Source: Lactuca virosa
Lineage: Eukaryota; Streptophyta; Magnoliopsida; Asterales; Asteraceae
NCBI GenBank assembly: GCA_928212115.1
Contig: CAKMRJ010005412.1
Location: 254,789,789 to 254,853,788 of the forward strand
Direction of reading: 5' to 3'
Length of the DNA stretch: 64,000 nt
The stretch's first letter is position 1, and every line of letters begins with the position of its first letter. Both the position numbers and the translations under genes were made by a program. This document shows, piece after piece, positions 23,679 to 35,279 of this stretch. The notes beneath the pieces are model-generated. The model ran no database searches. It saw nothing but the letters and a program-made list of their open reading frames with translations, and was not told the DNA's origin.

Positions 23679-26576
23679 TGTCACACCCCCAAACCAAGGA
23701 TGGCGGAAACGTCCGGGGGTGGAGGACTTCATGTGTAGTATCATAACAACAATTGTAATAGTAATTCAAGCAAACACAACCAACATATATATAATTGAAA
23801 AAGTTACATCATTGTATGAATTACATGTTTACGAATCAATTACAATATGTTGACAAAATATGAAATAGTAGACGCCTTAGCGTCCCATCCTCAAAAGCAC
23901 TTGATTACCTGTTTAATGATTTCCTGAGAATACAAGTTGTTTGAAAAAGTGTCAACACAAAGGTTGGTGAGTTCATAAGCTTTTGTTTGGTATTATTAAA
24001 AGCCTTTCGTTTGTGAAAGTAGTATTTGTGTTAGAAAATCCAATATTTTCCTTAATGTGTAAATGTAGTCTTAAAACCCAAAGACCGAAATGTACAAGTA
24101 ATTTGTCATATTTATAGTAAAACAATGCAAGTTTAAATCGACATAAACTCATTAAATTTTAATGAAGTTCCCGTAAATTCCAACGTTTATTAATACTTTA
24201 TGTGAGTTATTATAACCATGCTATGACCTAGTTGGCCTGAAACGACGTTCTTCAGGCGTCGGAAATGTTATGACATTTGTCACCCCAGACCTGCCGGTCT
24301 AGCTGTTGCATGCAGCTTAGGTGTGGGTTTGTCAAACCCAATATAGATCTATACACAAGTATCACGCTCTCCCTCAAGGAGACTCTGGTTACAATACAGG
24401 ACTTAATGGTAATTTGAAGTAAATGTCTCACAAAGTCATTAACGGAATTACGTGTTATGAAAACTTGGTACCGTATGGCCGTACCTTGCTTAATGAAAAT
24501 ATCCTTTGTATAAATGTACCCTTTTTAAATGTATTTGTTATGTAATGTATCATAAACTATACCTATTATAGTTTATCAACCAAGGGTAGTACGTGGTAAT
24601 GTATGCAAACTATATTCAAAATAGTTTATTAAATGTTTGAATGTATCGATTGTACTTTGATTATAATCACTTATTATTCTTTATATTTTATATGACCAAA
24701 TCCATTTGTAAACTGATGTGTGTCTAAATATTAAGATAAAATTGTCATATATTGCAATAACATATAATCACATAAAGATATACACCTTGCTCAACATGTT
24801 ACAAGGTGAAATGAAATTAACAGCAACTTTTCGTTGAAAAACAGTTTCTGTTACTGTTCTTAGAAAATTTATAAAAAAATCATCAAAGCTCTAAATCCAA
24901 ATCCGAAATTTTGAGAGTTTGGAATATGAGTCTAGTTTGTTCGTAAATTTTACCATGATTTTTAGTGATCTCTAACAGAGGTGAAAATGTTCATAATCAC
25001 AGACTGGTCCGGGTTTGCCTCTGAAATGACAGGCAGTTTTGTAAAAATCACCATAAATTGTAGAAAAATCATATGGAGATGTGCAAGTAGCCATTTTAAA
25101 GCTAAGAGTTTGAACTACTTGCACCTGGAACAGTTTTGAAAACTAAAATATTTAAGTTGACCAAAACAGTCCGTGATTAACGTCCATCTTTTCTGATGTA
25201 ATCTGTTAGAAAAAGTTTAATTGTGTTCTTGATGATTTTACTTGTATTCCCCCCTTAAAACTTAAGAAAAACATGTAAATGTAGGGGTATGAACTCACCT
25301 TATGTGATTTCAGTAGATGAAAGTGAGATAGAGGAAGTGTTCAACCCAAGAACACTAAGAAGATGTCTTGATGATTCGAGAATCTAACACCGAATAAGAT
25401 GGAATTTGTGTAATATCATCATGATTTGAGTAGAATGGAGTTTAATAATTATGTGAATGATGAAGATACTTACTAATTGAAGGAAGAAATCCCTGGAGAA
25501 AGCCTTGAAGTTCTTGAAATTGAGAGAAAAGATGAGAGAATTTTGGAGAGTGTCCTTTGGTTGCTAAGTGTAGAATGAAAGAACTTTATGGAGAATGAGG
25601 AGAGAGGATCAATCCTCCAGCTCTTAGAACATGGGAAGAGCTGGAGATTGGGTGTAAAGGTCCACTAAGGTGACAAGGAGTAGTGGGAAAGAGTGGATGA
25701 TCATAGAGTGAGGTGGTGGTGGCTTGCTTTTGTCATAAAATAAGGAAAAGCAAATATTCCCTCAATAATTAGTCCAACCACCAATTCTTTTAATACATTT
25801 TTATAAAAACCCTGGGGATTTATATATTTTGGGGCCTTAGTTTATAAAATAAAGTTTTGGGTGAAAATCCCACGTTAAAATAATGAAAAACGGAGTTAAA
25901 ACGAAGTCGTAGTCGAAAAACCGGAAAAATTATGACACGCAAACATGCATGTCGTCTTCTTTTATGACAGGGGCTTCCTTGATACTCATTGCGTGTCATC
26001 AACACGCGAGTCGTAAGGTTACGACAGACAAATGTGTGTCGTCTTCCTTTATGACAGGGACTTCGGTCCTGAAGCTTCAGTTTTGGGTCCTTAAGCCTAT
26101 TTTACCCGTTTTTACCCCGTTTCAAGTGGTTTTTGACCCAGTTAAGGGTCGGGATGGCCCGAATGATTACAAAAATTTAAAGGAACTTTTGAGAGAGATT
26201 TGGGAGAGATTCGGGAGAGATTTGGGAGAGATTTTAATAGAGAGAAGTTGAGTGAAAGAGATTGTGAGAGGTTTCGTTTGTGATCTTTTTGAGTGTCCGG
26301 CTTCGCAACGAAAGGTCCATAAACCCCGTTAAGCCATGATTTAGTGTCTTACACAATCCCGATGATTGTGCAATACTGTTTTATCGCTTTGGTTTGTTGT
26401 TTAGCACTGTTAAGGCTAAGGAAAATCAAACACATGAATTTTTCAAATGATGTTTTCTCATTGAAATAGCGAATTGTATAATGTAAACCCTAACATACAA
26501 GGGTTAATGGAGTTGACCGGTTTGACTTGTTGACTTTGTTTGACTTTGACTTGAGCGAAATTTGGCGGTTGTCACA
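23679..26576 (-). repeat. 3' LTR of Gyp-B
   Basis: 2,898 bp. The plus strand runs TGTCACACCCCC to GGTTGTCACA. It contains at 25936-26045 a cluster with GACACGCAAACATGCATGTC, GCGTGTCATCAACACGCGAG and TGTGTGTCGTC, inverted-repeat CG motifs. CTTTGACTT repeats lie near the element-sense start. Confidence 0.95.
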
Positions 26577-26953
26577 TCATCCCCCGTTAGAGGGAATTTC
26601 GTCCCGAAATTTGCATTTTGACTGGGACTTCAAGAGTTTGGAAAAAGATGTGGAAAACTTCTCGTAGTACAAGAAATTGATTATGGCGAGGAACAACCTG
26701 CCTGATGTCACATACGACCTTGGAAATTTCTTATTGTAACTTGAGCTGAGTCAATTTAAAAGGAGTTTATTGTTTTAGGATGATAGAGTATTCTATGTGT
26801 GCTTTTATACTCCCTGTTTTATCCTTGGTATTACCACTATGAATATTTTATAGTTAGCGAGTTCCATCATTACGAATGTTTCAACAAATTTTGACGAAAT
26901 TTGCATTATAAGTCCTACTAGTTCTTTTATAGTCGATTGGCGTAAACTAGTCG
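26577..26953 (-). other. Polypurine tract and pol-end remnant of Gyp-B
   Basis: The minus strand reads CGGGACGAAATTCCCTCTAA then CGGGGGATGA directly before the LTR start TGTGACAACC. The sequence around GGGACGAAATT is the usual pol-terminus/polypurine signature of plant Gypsy elements. No longer pol reading frame is seen. Confidence 0.75.
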
Positions 26954-27075
26954 TATATCATTAAGATTGCAAGGGCATTTTGGATGGGTGACCCCGCCTT
27001 AAGCCCACAACTAAACAAGGAACAGGGAATGAGGCGGAATCACACATTCTAAGTCCATAGAATCTTAATGATATA
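26954..27075 (-). other. Gypsy-type long hairpin h3 in Gyp-B
   Basis: A perfect 15-bp inverted repeat, TATATCATTAAGATT (26954-26968) and its complement (27061-27075). Inner pairing CCGCCT/AGGCGG encloses the conserved apical sequence CCCACAACTAAACAAGGAAC. This is one of several related hairpins in different Gypsy elements of the window. Confidence 0.75.
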
Positions 27076-27109
27076 TGACCATAACGTTTACACTAGCCAT
27101 CATAGATTC

Positions 27110-27975
27110 CAGGGGCGTAGTATATTGGGGCCAGGAGTAGGAATTGTAGTTCAAAATAAAATTGTTATAAGCCTGCTATCTTCAAACTTGGGCTTTGGCC
27201 CCTCCCGATTCCTAATCAGAATGGTCCAATACTCTTGCCCGCTCCAAGTCGAGAGTTGATTTATGTGGCTTGAGCTTAGGCTTGGGTCTTAGAGAAAGAG
27301 GCAATGCGTCAGGCTGGCTTCACAGAGCTGCAAAAACTCTTCTCTCTCGACAGTGGATAGATAACATGCCTCGGCTCTTCAGGCCCACATTGCCTACTGG
27401 GCCAACTCAAATGAACATCCACTTTGTTACCCCACTTGGGTTATAGGCAAGTGTTACCAAGCCCGATATCAAGAAATCAAAATCGATTCATCCCTATTTG
27501 CCCAATTCGCTGCCTATCTCGCCTGCTGTTCGTTTCTCGTTGTCTCGCTAAGTCAGTCGCCTGGTCTCACTCTCGCCAATCGCCATCGCCTAATGCCCAA
27601 ATCCCTATTCACACTTCACAGAAATCAGGTATGTAATCCCGAGACCCATATCCTGTTCAGCTGTTCTTTCTTTTCTGATTGTAAGATTGTTGATTGTTGG
27701 TGTTGGCGTATTGCACTGCTGCTGCTGTTTTCAGTCAATCCGTTGCCTATTTATGCGTTACTACTGTCTTACTGAGTTTCTTTTTAATTTGGCTGTCATT
27801 TGTGATTTGGCGATTTTCCAATTTGATTTACAAGTTATGAACTTATAGATTTGGTTATTGTTAAATGAGTTATTGGTTATTGTTCAAATTTTGATTTTGA
27901 TTTTTTTTTTTTAATTTCAGTTTATAATATTTTCGGCCCCCCTCCCCCAAGTTAATTGTTCAAGCTCCGCTACTG
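27110..27975. mobile_element. Non-autonomous hAT element
   Basis: 866 bp with TSD ATAGATTC (8 bp, perfect) at 27102-27109 and 27976-27983. Ends are CAGGGGCGTAG and, inverted, CAGTAGCGGAG, matching 9 of 11 bases. An 8-bp TSD and CAG-GCGGAG-type ends are typical of hAT transposons. Inside, only weak ORFs (27424-27775) are seen and no transposase. A C-rich stretch with a GGTATGT donor-like site at 27628 may derive from a parental 5' region. Confidence 0.85.
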
Positions 27976-28377
27976 ATAGATTCACTGGTAAAAACCCTGA
28001 GTTTTTACATAGATGATAAGACTTATTTGGGTTTTGCCGTGTTCCCAAGATTCATGGTTTATAGACTTGAATAGATGCTAGTTTTAGTAATAAAAAGAAA
28101 TTTAGAATTTAAATGTCGATGTTAGATGCTTGTACTGATATTTAAGGGGTTAAAAAAAATAAAGTTTTATTAGTTACCTATAGCGACACTCAAGTCATAA
28201 TTTGCATGTGTGAAGACTTGGAGTACTTTCTAATGAAAAGTGTGCTACTGGGGAAATTCGAAACTGGTACGTAGCTTCAAAGTCAAGAATATGCAGTAGG
28301 CATGTGATGCATTAAATGCATGAGGCACAAAAGTCCTAATTTGCAGCAACATATACGTATATGTGTGTGAATTGAAG

Positions 28378-28532
28378 AAGAAGGTTACGGCTCAAAGACC
28401 ATTCATTTCCTCTTTATTTTTTTTATTTATTACTCCTCCCACTTACCTTATATAAATCATCACAGAAGAAGGGTACGGCTCAAAGTCCATTCATTTCCTC
28501 TTTATTTGTTATTCGTTACTTCTCCCTCACAA
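28378..28532 (+). promoter_or_regulatory. Promoter and 5' UTR of the RKD-like gene, with tandem duplication
   Basis: A TATA box, TTATATAAAT, at 28449-28458 lies about 75 bp before the ATG. A block containing TACGGCTCAAAG and CATTCATTTCCTCTTTATT occurs twice, at about 28385-28420 and 28473-28508, an 88-bp period. It flanks the TATA box on both sides. The duplication could alter expression, but its effect is unknown. Confidence 0.55.
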
Positions 28533-29561
28533 ATGGATCCGCCTGCAGATCATCAAAACCCCATAGATGACCTCGATCGGTTTCAGTACTTTGATCATCA
28601 GGATCTGTTCAGGTATATATAAATGTCACTCATTACACCATCTTTCGCACAGAAAAGTGATTTTGTTTATATTGATCAAAACATGGTTTGATTTTTGCAG
28701 TGGTGACCTGCTCAACCATCAGGATTTCGAGTTGTCGGAAAAATCGCATGAAGTGCTCGATCAGAATGTTTTCACAGTACTTAACAAAGATCAAAACATC
28801 ATTTCTAGAAATGAGTTTCATGATCTTGATCCCCTTGAAGACATAAGCTTATGGGATTGTTGGGAGGATGGTAATTTACCATTGGTTAGTTTCAGTGAAG
28901 ACTGTAAATCCGGTGGTGAGGCTACAGGTAGTTCTAGTGCTGCCACCACTGATCACGGTGGCCGGAAGGTGGCAAATAGATTGAGACCATTGGAGTTTGA
29001 AGAGATAGCGAAGTACTTTGAGATGCCGATAATCATGGCAGCAAAGGAACTAGGGATAGGGTTAACATTGTTGAAGAAAAGATGCAGAGAGCTAAACATA
29101 AACAGATGGCCTCATAGAAAACTTAAGAGCCTTCAATCCCTCATTCAAAATGCCAAGGTAAACTACGATAATAACCTTCTATACATTACTCATGCATGCA
29201 TGCATGCACTTGGTAACCAAAGTAGTTTTGGTATTTTCTAAAATTTTAATTATTAGTTTCTTTATAACATAAACATAGGCCCTAGGCATATGCCACATCG
29301 AATCAATTGTTTTACTACGATTTCTGATTTATATTTACATAAACTTAACTCATTGTAAATTTTATGAACTCACACGAAAAATATATTGCATCTACCTAAA
29401 AAAACTAGGAGTTGGGATTAAAGGAGGAGGTAGAGACGTTAGCAGGGCACAAGAAGATGATGGAGAAATTGCCAGGTATGGAACTGACAGAAAGAACAAA
29501 GAAGCTTAGGCTAGCTTGCTTCAAAGCTATTTATAAGAAGAGAGGACTTAACAATCCTTAG
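28533..29561 (+). CDS. RWP-RK domain transcription factor, RKD-like (three exons)
   Basis: Predicted exons 28533-28612, 28701-29157 and 29409-29561 give 690 nt, 229 residues, with no stop or frameshift. Introns are GT-AG (donors AG/GTATAT and AAG/GTAAAC, acceptors TTTTTGCAG and ACTAG) and codon phases agree. The N-terminus is acidic (SLWDCWEDGNLPLVSF). The RWP-RK DNA-binding domain covers about residues 120-179, from RLRPLEFEEIAKYF to the signature INRWPHRKLKSLQSLIQNAK. A basic, helical C-terminus (ELTERTKKLRLACFKAIYKK) follows. No GAF or PB1 domain is present, so it is RKD-type rather than an NLP nitrate regulator. RKD proteins are nuclear regulators of egg-cell and early-embryo identity in other plants. 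The gene lies inside Gyp-B and antisense to it, between leader hairpins. Intron retention fits capture through an antisense read-through RNA. Whether it is expressed cannot be judged from sequence. Confidence 0.85.
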
Positions 29562-29650
29562 TCCTTACCTTTTCTTTTAGCCATTTTGTTATCATTAGTG
29601 GATTTTAATCTACATTGTATGTGTTTTTCTCTTGATAGTTTGATACTCTT

Positions 29651-29674
29651 TTTTTTTTTTTTTTTTGTTTCATT
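29651..29674 (+). repeat. Poly-T tract downstream of the RKD-like gene
   Basis: A run of about 17 T follows the stop codon by about 90 bp. It lies in the presumed 3' region of the gene. Confidence 0.6.
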
Positions 29675-29904
29675 TTATGTATTTGTCTATTGATTTTTAA
29701 TGCAGAAAATTTTGTATAATTTGGGTATTATAGTTTGTATTATGTATTTAGCCATATTTTAGATTGCCGACACGACTACGCCGACGACTCTATACCAGAG
29801 GTCTATATAAATAGACTTATGAATTTAGTAGGAATAACTTGATTATAATCTTGTGATTTGTTCCATGTCTGATCCACTCCTAAGATTCTCTTGACATGCC
29901 CCCA

Positions 29905-30035
29905 GTTATGTGTAATTAAAATTTTATTAGACTGTTGATCCTAATGAGTCTACCCTAAGTCCACAACCAAACAAGGAACAGGTCCTAAGGCGGACTCACC
30001 ATTTCTAGGTCAATCATTCCTTAATTACACATAAC
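29905..30035 (-). other. Gypsy-type long hairpin h2 in Gyp-B
   Basis: A perfect 15-bp inverted repeat, GTTATGTGTAATTAA (29905-29919) with 30021-30035. Outside it a second pairing, TAAGATTCT with AGAATCTTA (about 29881 and 30052), extends the stem. The apex contains AAGTCCACAACCAAACAAGG. Confidence 0.8.
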
Positions 30036-30403
30036 TTCGAGGTACACCTAAAGAATCTTAGAGTTACCAGTTGTAAATTGTTTGTAATACCAAGTAGTGA
30101 GATTCAATGAAATAAAATGCATGCCTATTTCATTGATAAACCTTTTAGTAAATATCCTTACCATTTATATACACATGTATATTTTCGCACTTTAGTGAAC
30201 TATTCTTGGTGTTTCTGTTAACGTCTTGGAGATGGAGTTATGGTAGTGGGTAGAAGTAGGTTTTGTACGGGCGTTAAAATTTACACATCATGTTGCTCCT
30301 GCGAGAATAGGGGTAGAAGAGATAATTAATAGACGCCTAATCCTATAATTACTTATAGGGGTGATCCTTATTAGTTACGTCTATAATCACGTAGTGCATA
30401 TCA

Positions 30404-30535
30404 GTTATACATAATTTGAGATAGAATAGACTTTCGAATAAATGACTCTACTCTAAGTCCACAACCAAACAAGGAACAGGAAGTAGAGCAATAGTCATAG
30501 ATTCTGAGTCTATAATATCTTTAATTATGTATAAC
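30404..30535 (-). other. Gypsy-type long hairpin h1 in Gyp-B leader
   Basis: A perfect 13-bp inverted repeat, GTTATACATAATT (30404-30416) with 30523-30535. An inner stem CTCTAC/GTAGAG (30446-30451, 30483-30488) surrounds AAGTCCACAACCAAACAAGG. It lies about 490-630 nt from the primer site in element sense. Confidence 0.8.
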
Positions 30536-30717
30536 CTTGGCGTATGCACTCAGTTATCATAGGCCTACTAATAGAGGTCTTTAGTTTTCACATAAGTTGG
30601 TTATAGTATCACCAAATACTCCTATAGTATTTTTAGCTGTTTAGATTCGATTCTTAAAGTATTCTCTGTAGGGTGTATTAGGTTGATAGATTTGTTGCCC
30701 ATTATGACTATCCCCCA

Positions 30718-30790
30718 GTATATGTAAGTCACTCCTCGGACAGATATAGTTGATCAGGCTATATCCTTCCCAGACTTGATTTACATATAC
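30718..30790 (-). other. Short related hairpin h0 in Gyp-B leader
   Basis: GTATATGTAA (30718-30727) pairs with 30781-30790. Flanks (CCCCCAGT before, CCAAGGCATAC after) resemble those of h1 and h2, but the apical motif is absent. Confidence 0.55.
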
Positions 30791-31017
30791 CAAGGCATAC
30801 CCATAATGTACAACTCCTCTTCTTTTATTTTATGTTCTTCTAGTTATGACACTATATGAGCATGTATGCATGTATTTATACTTTTAATAAAAAAATCATT
30901 TATTTTCTAAAAGTATATTTATTTGAAAAATGCACAAATCAGAGACTATTAGTCCCAATTGTGTTTATAGTTTGTATATCTTATGTGGTTTGATATACTT
31001 AATTCACTATAAACTGT

Positions 31018-31032
31018 GCTCTGATACCAATC
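31018..31032 (-). other. Primer-binding site of Gyp-B
   Basis: The minus strand reads TTGGTATCAGAGCAC immediately after the LTR end, tRNA-Met type. With the polypurine tract and CTGAG TSD it shows that the two LTRs belong to one element. Confidence 0.92.
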
Positions 31033-33878
31033 TGTCACACCCCCAAACCAAGGATGGCGGAAACGTCCGGGGGTGGAGGACTTCATGTGTATCATAACAA
31101 CAATTGTAATAGTAATTCAAGCAAACACAACCAACATATATATAATTGAAAAAGTTACATCATTGTATGAATTACATGTTTACGAATCAATTACAATATG
31201 TTGACAAAATATGAAATAGTAGACGCCTTAGCGTCCCATCCTCAAAAGCACTTGATTACCTGTTTAATGATTTCCTGAGAATACAAGTTGTTTGAAAAAG
31301 TGTCAACACAAAGGTTGGTGAGTTCATAAGCTTTTGTTTGGTATTATTAAAAGCCTTTCGTTGTGAAAGTAGTATTTGTGTTAGAAAATCCAATATTTTC
31401 CTTAATGTGTAAATGTAGTCTTAAAACCCAAAGACCGAAATGTACAAGTAATTTGTCATATTTATAGTAAAACAATGCAAGTTTAAATCGACACATAAAC
31501 TCATTAAATTTTAAGTTATTATAACCATGCTATGACCTAGTTGGCTTTCTTCAGGCGTCGGAAATGTTATGACATTTGTCACCCCAGACCTGCCGGTCTA
31601 GCTGTTGCATGCAGCTTAGGTGTGGGTTTGTCAAACCCAATATAGATCTATACACAAGTATCACGCTCTCCCTCAAGGAGACTCTGGTTACAATACAGGA
31701 CTTAATGGTAATTTGAAGTAAATGTCTCACAAAGTCATTAACGGAATTACGTGTTATGAAAACTTGGTACCGTATGGCCGTACCTTGCTTAATGAAAATA
31801 TCCTTTGTATAAATGTACCCTTTTTAAATGTATTGTTATGTAATGTATCATAAACTATACCTATTATAGTTTATCAACCAAGGGTAGTACGTGGTAATGT
31901 ATGCAAACTATATTCAAAATAGTTTATTAAATGTTTGAATGTATCGATTGTACTTTGATTATAATCACTTGTTATTCTTTATATTTTATATGACCAAATC
32001 CATTTGTAAACTGATGTGTGTCTAAATATTAAGATAAAATGTCATATATTGCAATAACATATAATCACATAAAGATATACACCTTGCTCAACATGTTACA
32101 AGGTGAAATGAAATTAACAGCAACTTTTCGTTGAAAAACAGTTTCTGTTACTGTTCTTAGAAAATTTATAAAAAAATCATCAAAGCTCTAAATCCAAATC
32201 CGAAATTTTGAGAGTTTGGAATATGAGTCTAGTTTGTTCGTAAATTTTACCATGATTTTTAGTGATCTCTAACAGAGGTGAAAATGTTCATAATCACAGA
32301 CTGGTCCGGGTTTGCCTCTGAAATGACAGGCAGTTTTGTAAAAATCACCATAAATTGTAGAAAAATCATATGGAGATGTGCAAGTAGCCATTTTAAAGCT
32401 AAGAGTTTGAACTACTTGCACCTGGAACAGTTTTGAAAACTAAAATATTTAAGTTGACCAAAACAGTCCGTGATTAACGTCCATCTTTTCTGATGTAATC
32501 TGTTAGAAAAAGTTTAATTGTGTTCTTGATGATTTTACTTGTATTCCCCCCTTAAAACTTAAGAAAAAACATGTAAATGTAGGGGTATGAACTCACCTTA
32601 TGTGATTTCAGTAGATGAAAGTGAGATAGAGGAAGTGTTCAACCCAAGAACACTAAGAAGATGTCTTGATGATTCGAGAATCTAACACCGAATAAGATGG
32701 AATTTGTGTAAGATATCAATGATTTGAGTAGAATGGAGTTTAATAATTATGTGAATGATGAAGATACTTACTAATTGAAGGAAGAAATCCCTGGAGAAAG
32801 CCTTGAAGTTCTTGAAATTGAGAGAAAAGATGAGAGAATTTTGGAGAGTGTCCTTTGGTTGCTAAGTGTAGAATGAAAGAACTTTATGGAGAATGAGGAG
32901 AGAGGATCAATCCTCCAGCTCTTAGAACATGGGAAGAGCTGGAGATTGGGTGTAAAGGTCCACTAAGGTGACAAGAGAGTAGTAGTGGGAAAGAGTGGAT
33001 GATCATAGAGTGAGGTGGTGGTGGCTTGCTTTTGTCATAAAATAAGGAAAAGCAAATATTCCCTCAATAATTAGTCCAACCACCAATTCTTTTAATACAT
33101 TTTTATAAAAACCCTGGGGATTTATATATTTTGGGGCCTTAGTTTATAAAATAAAGTTTTGGGTGAAAATCCCACGTTAAAATAATGAAAAACGGAGTTA
33201 AAACGAAGTCGTAGTCGAAAAAACCGGAAAAATTATGACACGCAAACATGCATGTCGTCTTCTTTTATGACAGGGGCTTCCTTGATACTCATTGCGTGTC
33301 ATCAACACGCGAGTCGTAAGGTTACGACAGACAAATGTGTGTCGTCTTCCTTTATGACAGGGACTTCGGTCCTGAAGCTTCAGTTTTGGGTCCTTAAGCC
33401 TATTTACCCGTTTTTACCCCGTTTCAAGTGGTTTTTGACCCAGTTAAGGGTCGGGATGGCCCGAATGATTACAAAAATTTAAAGGAACTTTTGAGAGAGA
33501 TTTGGGAGAGATTCGGGAGAGATTTGGGAGAGATTTTAATAGAGAGAAGTTGAGTGAAAGAGATTGTGAGAGGTTTCGTTTGTGATCTTTTTGAGTGTCC
33601 GGCTTCGCAACGAAAGGTCCATAAACCCCGTTAAGCCATGATTTAGTGTCTTACACAATCCCGATGATTGTGCAATACTGTTTTATCGCTTTGGTTTGTT
33701 GTTTAGCACTGTTAAGGCTAAGGAAAATCAAACACATGAATTTTTCAAATGATGTTTTCTCATTGAAATAGCGAATTGTATAATGTAAACCCTAACATAC
33801 AAGGGTTAATGGAGTTGACCGGTTTGACTTCTTGACTTTGTTTGACTTTGACTTGAGCGAAATTTGACGGTTGTCACA
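31033..33878 (-). repeat. 5' LTR of Gyp-B
   Basis: 2,846 bp, plus-strand ends TGTCACACCC and TTGTCACA. It differs from the 3' LTR mostly by single-base indels (for example near 31361, 31832, 32038 and 33220) and one deletion near 31513, with only a handful of substitutions seen by eye. Confidence 0.95.
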
Positions 33879-35279
33879 CTGAGGGCCTGTTGGGATGCCA
33901 GACTCATACTGAGGGCTTGGAAGCATTCCAGATACGACTTGAGGGTCGGGTTGGCATGCCAGACTCGTATTGAGGGCCTGGGGTATTCCAACCCGATGGT
34001 TGATGGGACCCGACATGCTGTTGTGTATGTTATCTGTTTGTGTGTTGGTACTTTGGGGGAAACTCACTAAGCTTTGGCTTACAGTTTTTAGTTGGTGTTT
34101 CTGGTACTTCTGATGATCGCGGGAAGGTGAAGGCGTGACCGTACACATCCTCTATTTATGGCTTTATGATTTTGGGATACTCTAATATGGATAAACAATT
34201 TGGAAACAATGATTTTGTAAACATTTTATGACTATGGGTTGTTTTTAAAAGTTTAAATTTGTTGTGATTTTTGGTATGTTACAAAATGGGTCCCTTATGG
34301 CATTTGAGGAAATTTGTTCACCAGGAGAACACTATGTGTCCACAAGGAATGCATGTCGTTCTAGACGGTATGCGTCCATGCAGAACGCAATGCATCATTA
34401 ACTCCCAAGACTCCTCCCTTTGATCAACTCTAGCCCGATTTTGACCCCTTGGCAAACCCTAATTCATTTTGAGTATTCTTGAGCCTTTGGTGTGTATTTT
34501 GGTGTTCTTAGAGGAAGGAGAAGGAGAAGAGAACCACTTAGAAGCTTGGAACAACATTGGATTTGGAAGTTTTGCACCCTCCTACATATCTGGAAGGTAT
34601 AAAGTTCATACCTTGAGGCTTATTTTATTTTGTATGGTGCTTTATGATCTTTTGTCCCAAATAATGGTGTTCTTGAGTATGGCATGCTCTAAACCCAAAT
34701 GGATTGTCCTTCCAGAAGTTTTGGAGTGTATAAGGTCATAAAAATGCAATCTTGATTGTTAGTTTCCCTCCATGCATGAGTTTTAGTGTCTAAATGGGTT
34801 AAGGAGTAAGGGTTTTTGTTGTTGTGCACTTATTAGCCATGCAAGATCATAAAGTTGGAAACTTTATGGTTAAGGACGTTACTTTAAGGTTAGATCTGGA
34901 ATTTGAGCAAAAAGAGCTTAAGGATTAAGATCTTAATAAAAGAAAAATGGACCAGCTGGAGAACGCTATGTGTTCTCCAGAAACGGAATGCATCCATTTT
35001 GGACGCCATGCGGTCTCAAATTGAGTTAACTCGATTAACTTTTTGACTTTTTGGCTTTGACCAAGTTTAACCTAAGGGTATTTTGGGTATTTTGAATTGT
35101 ATTTGAGATTGGTCACTATTTGATGAATAGGTGACGGGTAGAGCTTAGATTCGGAGCAGAGACCTATTCAGATTTTTGTTCGGACTGAGAGGTGAGTTTT
35201 CCTCACTGTACTTATGGGTCGAAGGCACCAAGGCCAACCCATGGGATTAGATATCCTGGTTTGTTATATGTTGTTATGC

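Larger units (their letters stand above)
23679..33878 (-). mobile_element. Gyp-B, complete Gypsy element carrying an RKD-like gene
   Basis: 10.2 kb with perfect TSD CTGAG at 23674-23678 and 33879-33883. In element (minus) sense it has a 5' LTR (33878-31033), tRNA-Met primer site, hairpin-rich leader, a host gene in antisense, a hAT insertion, a pol-end remnant, polypurine tract and a 3' LTR (26576-23679). The LTRs are nearly identical apart from a 40-50 bp deletion (near 31513) and small indels, so insertion is recent. It has no gag or pol and must have been moved in trans. Confidence 0.93.
22192..34283 (+). repeat. Solo LTR Y2, interrupted by Gyp-B
   Basis: TGTAACATC (22192) to GGTATGTTACA (34283), with TSD AAATG at 22187-22191 and 34284-34288. 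Own sequence is 22192-23678 plus 33884-34283 (about 1.89 kb). It contains GTACGCTGAGCGTAC and relatives at 22322-22405 and 23035-23125, a CTATATAAT TATA-like site at about 22446, and the conserved block GGTGAGTTTTCCTCACTGTA at about 23322. Confidence 0.85.

Noticed and set aside
29651..29674. Poly-T as the tail of an inserted processed gene copy
   Set aside because: The RKD-like gene retains both introns and its own promoter-like region. A plus-strand processed copy would end in poly-A, and no target duplication was seen.
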